A DNA stretch of 64,000 nt, taken from NCBI GenBank assembly GCA_014904985.1, contig MU129088.1:10433-74432 (forward strand), given 5' to 3'. The notes under the pieces were generated by a model. It did not search any database and was not told the origin of the DNA. It saw only the letters and a program-made list of their open reading frames with translations. Both the position numbers and the translations under genes were made by a program. Each line of letters begins with the position of its first letter. Within the stretch, counting starts at the first letter, position 1. This DNA comes from Hydnum rufescens UP504 (lineage: Eukaryota > Basidiomycota > Agaricomycetes > Cantharellales > Hydnaceae). Positions 12,472-23,171 of this stretch are shown here, in pieces.

Positions 12472-15393
12472 TCAAGGAAACCCTCCCTGATATCCCCCCA
12501 CGGCGGACTTGCGGATCGACGCTCCTCCATGTTGGGGAACATATTCGACCGTAAGATGATATATTTGATTGCTCCCCTTATTTCGGTGTCTCCTGGATTT
12601 ATTTCTGGCAGATTGACGGTACCGTGGATCTTCGTGGTAACCTGCACCGTACTCATCTTCGCCGAGGTCTGAATCTTCCGTATCAGATTCGGAAGGAGAG
12701 TCGTCATCGGAATCGTATCGTCCGTGACTTCCACGACTCCGGCTGCGTCTATGACGAGGCTTCGAAGCCTTTGAAACGTGGAATTGGACACCACGGGGGG
12801 TAAAGAACTGATGGTTCCATTTGGAGAGCACAGGGCGGACATTCGCCACACGATCGTGAGGATCTTGTGAGCGTGACTGCTTCCATGCTGCGGCCACATC
12901 CTTTACCCAAAGGTGAGACCGATAGGACTACCGAGAAGACAGGTCACTCACACTCATGTATCTCGCCCAATCATTATGCAGAACATCATGGGGAAGAAGT
13001 GCGGCCGGGAGAGGGGGGATCTCAGGAAACTCAATTAATTCATCCATATCCATCACAATGACGAAAGGGTCGAATGGCTGGTACGCCAGGTTGCGATTCG
13101 GCTCACGCTCAAAGGCAAGGGGTTGGGAGTATGCGGCGCAGCATGCAGGACCCGAATAGCCAGGAACATTGCTCCCAAGTCTTCCTGGCATCACTCCGCC
13201 CCCAGGCATACCACCCCCAGGCATACCACTCCCAGGCATGCCACCCTTAGGCATACCACCCCCAGGCATACCACCCTTAGGCATACCGCCCCCAGGCATA
13301 CCACTCCCAGGCATACCACCCTTAGGCATACCACCCCCAGGCATACCGCCCCCAGGCATACCGCCCCAGGCATACCAGCCCCCAGGCATACCACCCCCAG
13401 GCATACCACCACCAGGCATACCCAGGCATACCATTTCCAGGTATGCCATTCCCAGCCATGCCACGCCCAGGCATACCATTCCCGGGCATGCCACCCCCAG
13501 GTATGCCACTCCCGGGTCTGCCACTCCCAGGCCTACCATTCCCAGGCATGCTACTGCCAGGGATACCAGGGGCAGGAATCCCAGGTCCAGCGGGGATACC
13601 GCTTCCGCCGATTGGGTATGGAGGGCCGCCAACACCAAGCCCCGCACTCCCAGGACCATACGTTGACGAGCGCCTAGAATGGCCAATACCAGGAGACGGG
13701 GATGGCGGCATGATGCGAGATAGGGCCGCGTGCAGGTGATGGTGGGTACGAACGATTCGAACCCCCGTAAGGCGTGGCTGCTCCTGCACGAGCGGGACCA
13801 CCGTAGTGCGATTCGCGGTCTGGAATAGGCATAATTCCACCATCAGGAGAAGGCATCACGCCGTTAGAACCAATAGCAGATGATCGTCCACCGCCGGGAC
13901 ATTGAAGGCATCCCGGGCATCCCAGCACCCAAACCGCTACCATACTTCGGTCCATTCATGTGGTTAGGCTTGCTCTCCCTTGGATAAGCCCCACCACCTG
14001 GATAACCAGGTTCGTTGAATTCGCCACCACCAGGAACGACACCGTTGTACGAAGACCCGTACCCGGCGCCACCGTATGTGACATCCGTGGCACTGGCATT
14101 CCGGGAATGAGACCGGCCCATCATACTGATTTTTCGCCCTCGGTCCTGGTCTCGATCTCGATCTGCAAGACCGCCACCAATATTCATGGCTCTAAAGTCA
14201 TCCTCAAAGCCCAGATTCATAGTCATCATATGCATTACTGGGCGGCCTTGCCATGCCGGGATAAGGGAAACCGGGAGCCCTGCCACCAATGCCGTGGTTA
14301 CGAGTGTAGGGGTCGGAATCGTGTCGGTCGCGCTCTCTGCGTCGATATTCTTCATCTTCTGCCTGAAGTAAAACTATCCATTAGAACATCGAGCATCGAA
14401 CATGATCGGAATCTGAGTTACGGACTTTCAGCCTCTCTCCGCCCGCCTCTCTCCCATTCTTGTTGTTTCTTGGCGGCTTTCTCCATAGCCTTACGCTGCT
14501 CCTTCTCTTCTCTTGCATCTTCTCTGGCCATCTCTTTTAAGCGGCGCTTAGCGCTCTTTCTCTCTACTCAACACGCAATAAGTAGTGCAAATAAACATAG
14601 CCTCAGGAAAACTCTGACCCTTCTCTAGAATTTGGATTTGGCATGCCGTTGCTGAATGCATCCCCGAACCTATTCATGTCGTACGCAACTGTAGGAACGT
14701 GTCCCATCGCGCCCGGGGCTAGTGGTTGAGCCTGAGTAGGAAATGCCATATGGGACGTTTGGACACCATATGACAAACCATTGGATTGCTGAGGGTGCTG
14801 TGCGTAAACTCCGCTCTGCGGGCCTTGAACACTGCCTTGCACCGCAGGTGTGGGACGGGGCTGGGCACCAGTAGGAACACCAGCGGGAACATACTGAATA
14901 GATTTCATAACCCCCTATGATGTTGAGAACGCCACGCAATTTAATTTCAAGGGGTCTGAGAACGATTGAAGTGGCGCAACATGCCTGGGGTGTCGGTATT
15001 GACACTTCGCGAGCTGCGACGGGGAGAAAGTAAGCAAAGTATTATGGGAGACTTGGCAGGATCACACACCGACAACGGGCTGATAGACGATGCCTCCATT
15101 GGGGGCCTGTGACGCAGTGTAGGCCACGGAGCCAGGCTGAACGATCGAGGGATCCGTCAGCAAGATCAACAAGATGAAAGACCAGCACATACTCCTACCT
15201 GGACATATTGCGAGGTCTGATGGGGCTGCTGATATGCTCCTGGATTATGCCCTGCCTGGTAGGCAGGCTGCTGCTGCGTCTGATACGCTTGAGTATACTG
15301 GGGTTGCCCAGGCATGGCGCCATAGTGATATCCCACCTGGGGGGGTGGCCCTTGTCCCTGGGGGCCGGGAAAGGGAACGGCGTAGCCTGCCAT
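12472..15393 (-). CDS. Basidiomycete-specific Met-Pro-Gly-rich protein with conserved C-terminal block
   Basis: The minus strand encodes a low-complexity N-terminus rich in Gln, Pro, Gly and Tyr (for example QTQQQPAYQAGHNPGAYQQ). Then come a Glu/Lys/Arg helix (KEMAREDAREEKEQRKAMEK), a Gly/Ser/Arg segment, a long (M-P-G-G-G)n tract, and a conserved block beginning LAYQPFDPFVIVMDMDEL and ending in KWNHQFFTPRGVQFHVSK. The two halves of the last block join in phase across a GT-AG intron at about 12905-12950. I recall this C-terminal block from hypothetical proteins across Agaricomycetes, but I know no function and do not assign one. The frame switches several times between about 13360 and 13960, partly in the minisatellite. 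Exon borders at the N-terminal end are uncertain. The tail is acidic and Ser/Asp-rich. It lies convergent with the MFS gene and divergent from the mitochondrial protein gene at 15488. Confidence 0.6.
13188..13560. repeat. 15-bp coding minisatellite (Met-Pro-Gly repeat)
   Basis: About 24 tandem copies of a 15-bp unit containing CCCAGGCATACC lie here. On the minus strand the unit encodes the pentapeptide M-P-G-G-G, with variants such as M-P-K-G-G and M-P-G-S-G. Two units near 13363-13372 and 13415-13425 have lengths not divisible by three, which moves the reading frame. Copy order varies, with Pro/Gly-conserving substitutions in the flanking, more diverged copies to 13560. Confidence 0.9.
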
Positions 15394-15487
15394 GAAAGTT
15401 GTAGATCAATTGCGCGGAGACGCGTGGTGAAAGCTATGTATCGGATACTGCCGAAGCCTTTAGCGCCAAACACAAACACAACTTACA

Positions 15488-16393
15488 ATGTCAGAATACA
15501 CGAAAAAGGCAGGGAAGAAACTAGATGAACTCTCAGACAGGAACGTCGATTCGACGGGTGCGTTTTCCAGTATGTATTTCTATAAGCTAACAATAGCTGA
15601 TCCCAAGTACCCAGAATCTGAGGCCCGCTATCTGGCCTATACATCCAGGCTAATGACGGCTGTACGCGCATCCTCTAGATACGTTGCATACGTGGGTAAA
15701 CTCCATGCGATTCCGCAGTCAGACCCTTATCTGCTGGATATATGAAGACGTCCGATATTGGGGAGGCGTTCAGGCCAGTTGTGCCACCAAGCGTGGTCCG
15801 CGGTGCATATGCAATATCCTGGCTGTATCTATCAGGGGACGTCGCGTATGAAACGTATAAAGCTAAACGACGTGGTCCCACGCTCCAGGAGACCGCGATT
15901 TATTCCGAGCCCACCCGACTGGCTATGGCAGCTGTCCAGCGTAGTGTCTTCCAATCGATTGCTTCTATGTGAGTCTATAGATAATCAATGAGAACTATGG
16001 GGCTGAAGAGTGATGGCTTAGGGCCCTTCCAGCTTTTACAATACATTCAGTTGTTCGGTTCGTATCTCTGCGTGATATATCTGTAGTGTGAGTGTGTAAT
16101 AAACACTCGCGCTGATTTCAGGTACTCCACGAGGACGTTCAAGAATGTATCTAACCAGAGACTGAAAGGTTTGGGAATCGTTTCTAGTCTACGATGTGCA
16201 TCGTATACTTATTACCATTATAGTTTGGGGTCCAACGTTCACCGGTCTTGCAGTGGTCCCTCTCCTCCCGTATCTCTTCGATCACCCCGTTGAGACGGCC
16301 ACTGAACTTGCATTCAAATGGATAGAAGAGAAAGTACGAGAGTCCCGCGAAGCTACATCCGTTCCCCCGAGACGGATCTATAGATTGTGGTAG
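15488..16393 (+). CDS. Mitochondrial fission process protein 1 (MTFP1/MTP18 family)
   Basis: This is a small inner-mitochondrial-membrane protein of the MTFP1/MTP18 family, which in animals promotes mitochondrial division. Five short introns (15558-15614, 15692-15747, 15969-16021, and two more) splice cleanly. They give DSTESEARYLAYTSRL, TSDIGEAFRPVVPPSVV, RGAYAISWLYLSGDVAYE, AVQRSVFQSIASMALPAF and GLAVVPLLPYLFDHPVE, which together cover the family signature including the conserved DIGEAFRP and LFDHPV motifs. The product is about 200 residues, the usual size for the fungal members. No frame break is needed anywhere. Its 5' end is 94 bp from the start of the divergent Met-Pro-Gly gene, so they probably share a promoter region. 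ADE2 starts 107 bp downstream on the same strand. Confidence 0.88.
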
Positions 16394-16500
16394 AGCAGTA
16401 GATTGGTAGAGCTGTAGTATAATCATACGTATTGACTTCCCCCTCTCCATTTTAAATTTGTTCGTGCGCACAACGGCGGTTGCCGATTGAATTGCCTGGC

Positions 16501-18412
16501 ATGGAGAGACGAATCGGGATACTAGGCAAGCCACTCTGGCGGCGCGTTTTACCACCGAAAGACCTATTCATGTAACAAGTCTTTCAGGGGGCGGGCAACT
16601 GGGGAGGATGCTGGCTAATGCTGCATCACTCTTAAATCTGGATGTTACGATCTTGGACGTCGGCGATCGTGCTCCAGCCAAGCAAGTCTACGCTCCGAGC
16701 CCGCCCAAACAACACATCGACGGCTCTTTCACTGATCCTGAAAAAATACTGCAGCTCGCGGCCCGAGTTGACGTGTTGACCGTCGAAATCGAGCACGTTG
16801 ATGCAGCAGTGTTAGAAAAGATCGAGAAGTCGTCACGGATTGAAGTGCACCCTACCTCACAGACGCTTCGAATGATCCAGGACAAGTTCGTCCAGAAAGA
16901 ACACTTGAAGGCATCCTCCCTTCCTGTCGCTGATTACCTCCAAGTCGAGTCGACGCCGGAAGCATTGGCCGCCGCTTCGGAGACCCTAGGACTCCCCCTA
17001 ATGCTCAAGAGTCGGCACTTGGCCTATGATGGGCGGGGAAACTTTGCTCTGTACTCTATTTCCCAAGCAAAGGAGGCCATCGCTGCTCTCGGCAATAGAC
17101 CACTCTACGCCGAAAAATGGGCAAGCTTCACGAAAGAGATCGCAGTGATGGTTGTACGTGGCGCTAATGGTGCTATAAAATCCTATCCAGCGGTGGAGAC
17201 TGTCCATAAAGATAATATCTGCCATCTGGTTTTCGCACCCCTTCGAGAGTCTAATCCGGAGGTCGCTGCAACTGCCCGACGTATTGCTGAAGAAGCTGTC
17301 ATGACATTTACTGGGGCCGGCGTATTTGGAGTGGAACTTTTTTTGATGCCTGACGGTGCGACCCTCGCGTTCAAATGCACTTTCCTAGCCAATTTATTTT
17401 TTGACACGATAGGTCGAATTCTCATCAACGAGATCGCCCCAAGACCACACAACTCAGGGCACTATACGATAGAGGCATGTTACACTTCACAGTACGAAAA
17501 TCATCTCCGCGCCATTCTATCTCTCCCGCTCGGCTCCACAGCGCTTAAAGTGCCCTCCGCAGTAATGCTCAATCTCATAGGTGTTTCGAACAACATCGAA
17601 GAAATCAAGCATGTGGCCCGGGTTGCCCTCTCAGTCCCTGGTGCTAGCGTGCATCTATATGGCAAGACTGACTGTCGAAAAGGACGGAAAATGGGGCACA
17701 TAACGTTGGTCGGCTCCTCAGACGCGGATACACGAGAAAACCTTCGCCCACTTCTTGAAGCACTCCCTGGAGCAACCCCCTCATCTGTCGAGGCGTATGC
17801 ACCGCACGCCTCCGCCTCCTGCACACTCCCACCCGTGTCCACTTGTCGGCATCATCATGGGTTCCGATTCGGACCTCCCTATCATGGTCCCTGGTGCTCG
17901 TATTCTTGATTCATTCAATATTCCGTATGAACTAACCATTGTCTCGGCGCATCGAACGCCGGATCGAATGGTTGCTTATGCGCGACACTGCGGCTTCTAG
18001 AGGGATCAGGGTTATCATTGCGGGTGCAGGTGGAGCGGCACATCTTCCCGGGATGGTAGCTGCCTTGACCAGTTTACCTGTTATCGGTGTGCCTGTGAAG
18101 GGCAGTGTTCTGGATGGGGTCGATTCTCTTTATAGTATTGTCCAGATGCCTGTAAGCAGGGTCTCCATCATGTTGTTCAGCGATCCTGATTCTCACTCGC
18201 CGCATCATCTCAAGCGAGGCATTCCAGTCGCCACCGTAGCCATCAACAATAGTACAAACGCGGGTCTTCTCGCAGTTCGTATTCTTGGCTCTGCAACAGA
18301 GTCTACACGTGAAGATATGGACAAATATCTCTTAAAATTGGAAGGTGAGGTGTTGGTGAAGGTAGATAAGTTGGAAGAAGTTGGCTGGGAAAATTATGTA
18401 GTGCAGCGATAG
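16501..18412 (+). CDS. ADE2: Bifunctional phosphoribosylaminoimidazole carboxylase (two frameshifts)
   Basis: ADE2 converts aminoimidazole ribotide to its carboxylated form in purine synthesis. The N-terminal PurK part is an ATP-grasp enzyme and the C-terminal PurE part is a mutase. Seen here: [18 protein letters not shown] joined across a 62-bp GC-AG intron (16526-16587), [45 protein letters not shown] after an in-frame 57-bp intron (17356-17412), then the PurE core [47 protein letters not shown] and [20 protein letters not shown], with an in-frame 63-bp intron at 18152-18214. The frame shifts by one base in the linker at about 17835-17855 and again at about 17986, where one C separates YAR from TAASRG. 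Both PurE and PurK are otherwise complete, so the shifts look like sequence errors; if real, the strain would need external purines. Confidence 0.92.
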
Positions 18413-20650
18413 CGCGATTCCTGGAGATATGGCGCTTTGCACGTTTTCATCACAATAGAAACTAACCAATTAACTTCGAGCTCAAAGCGAATCGCATTAC
18501 ACGTGAAGCCTTGGGTGGGGATGTGCACGTTCGTGCAGTACGGAATGTTTCAGGATTAACACCGCGCACGGTAATTGGCGACGGCTGATATTGCATTATT
18601 GAGGTATGTGAACCGGGGAGACACAAGTGCTTTAGCGGCCTACCGCGGTGAAAATGGGGCAATAGGAGCCATGCTAAATGTTCTCGCGTCCAGCGACCAT
18701 TTCTGCAAAGAGATTGACTTGGAACATTGCGACCTGATGTGAGGGACTCGGACATACACAACATATTCTCTAATCGTGCGTTAATTTAGTTTCTAAAGAT
18801 AACGATTCTTCTTCCATTCAGAGGGCCCGAAATTCTGGATTCGGACGATATGTAAGGATGAGATGTACATCTCAGCGGAATGAGTCCATTTCGATCGTCT
18901 ATCTTTATTCGAGGGCTTTCGCAAATGCGGTGGTTCTCCTCAGCAGACATATTCTTTTTATCCGTCAGCACTAAGCGGACGTCATCCATTGCACCTATTT
19001 CGTTCTATAATAATATGCTACCATTATGCACAAAAGGAAAATTATCGTTCCTATCTATGTTTCCAAGATCATCGCAATGAGCAAGAATCAGAGCTAGCTA
19101 TGTTGTTATGAACCACAACTCAAGAGCTCATAAAAGGACGCCTAGAAAGACTCAGTCCGACGGCTCTTGTGTGATAAAAGAACCTCGGTGCAGGATACGA
19201 TTGCGGAGGTACAAACCAGTGAGGTATGTACATGAAATACCTACGTTATATATAGTAAAAGGAGGGCGGCCCTAGAGTGGGCCGGACGTGCGGAGAGGGG
19301 CAAGCGGCACGTGACAACGTACGCCGTAGTCGATAACCGCCCATTTCAACAGGCTCCGGTTGCCGCTCCCATCCACGGAGTATAGTCGTATCAACTACTA
19401 TACTCACGCAATACATGTACTGCATCTGCCAGCGGTCTTGTTCGCCAACGTCTCTTTCACCCACTATCCTCAAGGTGTATTCGGCACACGTCGAACATCC
19501 GAGTATCGGAAGGAGGAAGAATCGGGTGCTCGCAGGTATCATTCTCTATCGTGTTATGGAATAACGCGAGCCAGAACTCTTCGGAGGTGAGTCACGTGCT
19601 CCCAACCGTCCAGGTGTCTATGCTTGGAGTGGTTTCTGATGCTGAAATTTTTCTTAGCACAGGCACCCATTCTCGGTCGTCGTCAAGGCGGGTGAGGGCT
19701 TTGTTTTCGAAGGTAGTGCGATGATGTAATGAAGCCAATTAAATGAACATTCAATCGGATCCTTGGCAGCGATAACTATATCCGGTAAAATTTGAATTGC
19801 GAAGGCGTCCTGCGGCGCCTATATAGACCAGAATTGAAGCACCTACCAGCACAATTATGTAATAAACCTGCCACTTCCTGGCTTTTGATTGGTTAGGACG
19901 TTCGGTTTTGCATGACGGTTTACTTGTCTAGCCTCGACAGAATAACCCTAATATCCGCACACCTGGCCAGGTGCCCGCAGCGCCCTGTAACTAGCAATAC
20001 ATTTGGGTTCTATTTCAAGCGAACCCCTTACTCCCTTACACCATGGAGCCATCTGCTGCGGCAGAATTCCTAGTGAATAAAACCGGAACTGCCATATCAT
20101 AGCGCCCCTGAGAACCCTAGGTCGGCCGATCCAGAGGATCCCTCCCTGGATTTTTGATCCAAAATTGCATTACAGACATCCTCTGTTTCATCATCTACCA
20201 TTGACATGTTCCGAAGTGGCAATTTCCATCCAAAGAAAAGGGCTCATTGCGGGGATCAAACCTTGCTTCCAGCCCTGGCCAGAAGCTGCTGGGGAGAATT
20301 GTACATGAAATGAAATAGTAATATATTATTTTACGCCTACGATTCTCCGAGCCAGTCCACCTGGAGCCCATTTTGACACTGAAATCATCTAGACCTTGTT
20401 TTTGGTCAAAATCGCCCTCGAAATACCGGGACATTTGGCCTAGAGCTCATAGGCATCCTCCTTTATCCCATGTACAGAGGATCCCTGCACTTGTGCTCTG
20501 AGCGTGGGAAGATTCACATGATCTCAATGAGGCTACATGCAGATTACTGTTGCTTAGACACGACGTTGTTAGGCCCTAGATTTTCTCCAGGTCCCTGCGA
20601 TTTCTTTTTCAATTAATAGGTACTCTTGGCTCTCGTGCAACAGATAGTCA
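18413..20650. other. Gene-poor spacer with repeat-like sequence
   Basis: I find no recognisable gene in this 2.2-kb stretch. The right part (about 20050-20480) contains several GGATCC and GATCC words, a TTTTGACC...TTTTGGTC pair and AT-rich runs. It looks like the edge of a decayed repeat similar in wording to the repeat cluster near 54.8-55.5 kb. No terminal repeats could be paired by eye. Confidence 0.35.
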
Positions 20651-20696
20651 TAATGCAAGGCCTTGACCCACTCTGGTCCACCTCTCTGGCTTTGCG

Positions 20697-22173
20697 ATGT
20701 TGTTCTACTATAAGCTTCGCCATTATCTTTGGCGCCGCGCTTTCTCTTTGGCGCTTTGCGAGTCAACTTTCACCTGTTCCACCAGGCCAAATGTACGAAA
20801 CCAGCCTTGCGAAAGGAATGGAGGGCTCTTCCCTACGCTCACCAGAAACATTTCATCTACGCCATCAAGGTCGCTACTTTCCCCCATTTTCTTTCCAGCT
20901 GGCTCTGATATCGGGCACAGTGCTTGTCATCCTTACCGCATGATCCCGGTCTGAACCCTACTGGTGCCACCCCTGGCGTTCCACCTATCGCCCCTAATAG
21001 CTCGCGCTATGACGACGTGGTTTATACGTACGTTGTCACACCTTTATCCTAAACACACTAACATGACTTTTGGTCCTGGGATGTTTAGACATATGGATGC
21101 CGTCGATAGGTTCGTTACATTATTCTTCTCCTCGTCATGGGGGTCACGCCTGAAGTTTCGAATAGTGCCCACTTCACTGGTCGTTTTCTTGCTTGGCATC
21201 GTCTCTTCTTATATACTTTCGAAACTCTTCTCCGAGAGGAATGTAATTACCAAGGCTACGTTCCGTACTGGGACTGGACTCTCGATGGTGTGTGCGATTT
21301 TCCCATTTTTCCGCAGCTCTCTACCTCATTGATCGAGGATCAGATTATAAGGACATCAAGCATGCCAGTATCTGGAGCAGCGATCCAGTCGTTGGTTTGG
21401 GAACATTTCCAGACTCGACTGAGGATCTCACCGTCGGCACAGGCGCATTCAGGGATTTGATTCGCGCATACCCCATCCCTCATCGCATTGAGCGTAATTA
21501 TACACCTAGAGTATGCGATTTATTAGTCCAGACGCCAGATAAACCCTGTTGACCTCTCGGTATCTTGCAGCCGTTTGAGATCCAACGCTTTCCCTGGGTA
21601 TTTGACCTGCCGCAAAAGGAGGCCAACAGTACGCAAACACCTGCGGAATGGAAGAAGATGGTCACCAGCTTCGTCGGAAATTATACAGCTTTCCAGGCGT
21701 ATGTGGATGGATTCCGTGCCGAAGGGGTGCATACCTCCACCCACCTGGTACGACCATTCTCTCATAATAAAACATGGTGGTAGACTCATTGGTTCATCTG
21801 TGCAGAGTATAGGAGGCGATGTGTCAGATATATCCCATTCTCCCAACGGTTATTTTCGTCTCGGCGTCAAATACAACCTTGTTTCATCACCTAATTCACT
21901 TGGTCTGTTACTTCTCTAGATCCCGTTTTCTTCCTACTGCACGGCCAGCTCGATCGATTGTGGGCAAGCTGGCAGGCTCACGACCCCCGAAACGCACGCG
22001 CGATCGGAGGCGGCGAGAGCCAAGACCTCACGAATTTCGATCAGTATCCTACCGGAAATGGTGTCGATGTTACCGAGAACACTGTCGTGTACATGTCAAA
22101 CCTAGGTCCAGACGCTAGAGTGAAAGATGTACTCGACACGAAGGGCGGGTACCTCTGTTACGAATACGCATGA
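20697..22173 (+). CDS. Tyrosinase (polyphenol oxidase), type-3 copper enzyme
   Basis: Tyrosinases oxidise phenols to quinones and feed melanin synthesis. After removing six or more short introns the exons read CTKPALRKEWRAL, LPHDPGLNPTGATPGVPP, YDDVVYTHMDAVD, SAHFTGRFLAWHRLFLYTFE, NYQGYVPYWDWTLD, RAYPIPHRIERNYTPR, GVHTSTHL and SIGGDVSDISHSPNDPVFFL-LHGQLDRLWASWQ. All six copper ligands are visible: H in YTH, SAHF and AWHR for copper A, and the HxxxH of VHTSTH plus the H of LLHGQLD for copper B. The usual HH pair at the last site is LH here, but the liganding second His is kept. The C-terminal lid domain of longer tyrosinases is absent, since the stop at 22173 follows about 60 residues later. 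The N-terminus is unsure: a hydrophobic, signal-like segment lies in another frame just upstream, so an indel near 20785 is possible. Confidence 0.82.
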
Positions 22174-23171
22174 TTCGTGCGTAAGGTAGGATTGTAAATT
22201 ATTAGAACCTCGCAAAATGTAGAATGTTTTCTTCTCGGATCTCTGCTTAATAAAGCTGCACGAACGAGAGGGCAATTAACCTCGGTTAATATTACTCGAT
22301 CATTGTGCTTTAATTTTTTTTTGGCCATCAATGGATTTGCATAAATTACGGAGGTTGACGTCGGCGGGGCGATGGTCTTGTGGTCTTGCCTTGGACATGA
22401 CATCAATGAACATTCGCCAGCCATAGCCAGGGGGCGCTGTAATTCTAAATATTTATGCAATGCCGTCGGATTAACAATTAGGAAGAATCTCAATACATAA
22501 GGAGCTCCGCATAGAGGGAAACCATCGAGCCCTTACCTGGATGCATAGTCTTGATATCAATCGACAAATCCATCAAATCAGCAAGAAATTGGAGGACGTT
22601 CATCACAGTCAGGCACCTCGAGAAGGTCAGTTACTTTGATCAACCGCCTCGACTTGACTCAGAATCACAGCCAGCTATGTGATCAACGAGGGCCCGAGTA
22701 TTCGGCACCATGACGTTAGGGCGTGAGGACACGGCACCATTCCTTGGATTCCGAGAGTGCTAGTCATAGATCCCAGAGCTGCTCGCCCGTACAAGAATAC
22801 AGCAGTCTATCCCGGATGGTCAGGTATCTGCACGTCGCAACCACTGAAAGAGCTCTCCAGGTCAAAGTGCAGCACATCAGAAAACACGACCAAGAGGTTG
22901 AGTGAGTCTTGGGTGGTTTTTTGAGGTCTAGAGGCTCTGGATCTCAAAAGAACCCGCCTGAAACCTGCCAAACCCCTTGGTCAAGTTTCCTGATGTAATA
23001 CGACAAGCGATGAAAGTCATTCAGTACTTTCTTCTATAGAGCATCCACATCATTGAGGGAAGAGAGATTGAAACGAAGATGGGAGAGAGGCATAGGTCTC
23101 CAAGTTCCTCATCGTGTTTATTCAGTTTCGTCGCGACAGATTCTCGGCAAAGTCCGCGCACGCGTTGGGCC
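22174..23171. other. Intergenic region, nothing recognised
   Basis: About 1 kb separates the tyrosinase stop and the RFC1 start. I see no gene; short frames on both strands lack family motifs. The last few hundred bases presumably hold the RFC1 promoter. Confidence 0.4.

Noticed and set aside
13123..13739. Plus-strand frames rich in His-Thr-Pro-Arg or Pro-Gly-Ile repeats
   Set aside because: They are antisense readings of the 15-bp minisatellite; the conserved flanking block is on the minus strand.
16501..18412. Calling ADE2 a true pseudogene
   Set aside because: Both domains are otherwise complete and conserved, and similar single-base breaks occur in unrelated housekeeping genes nearby, so sequence error is more likely.
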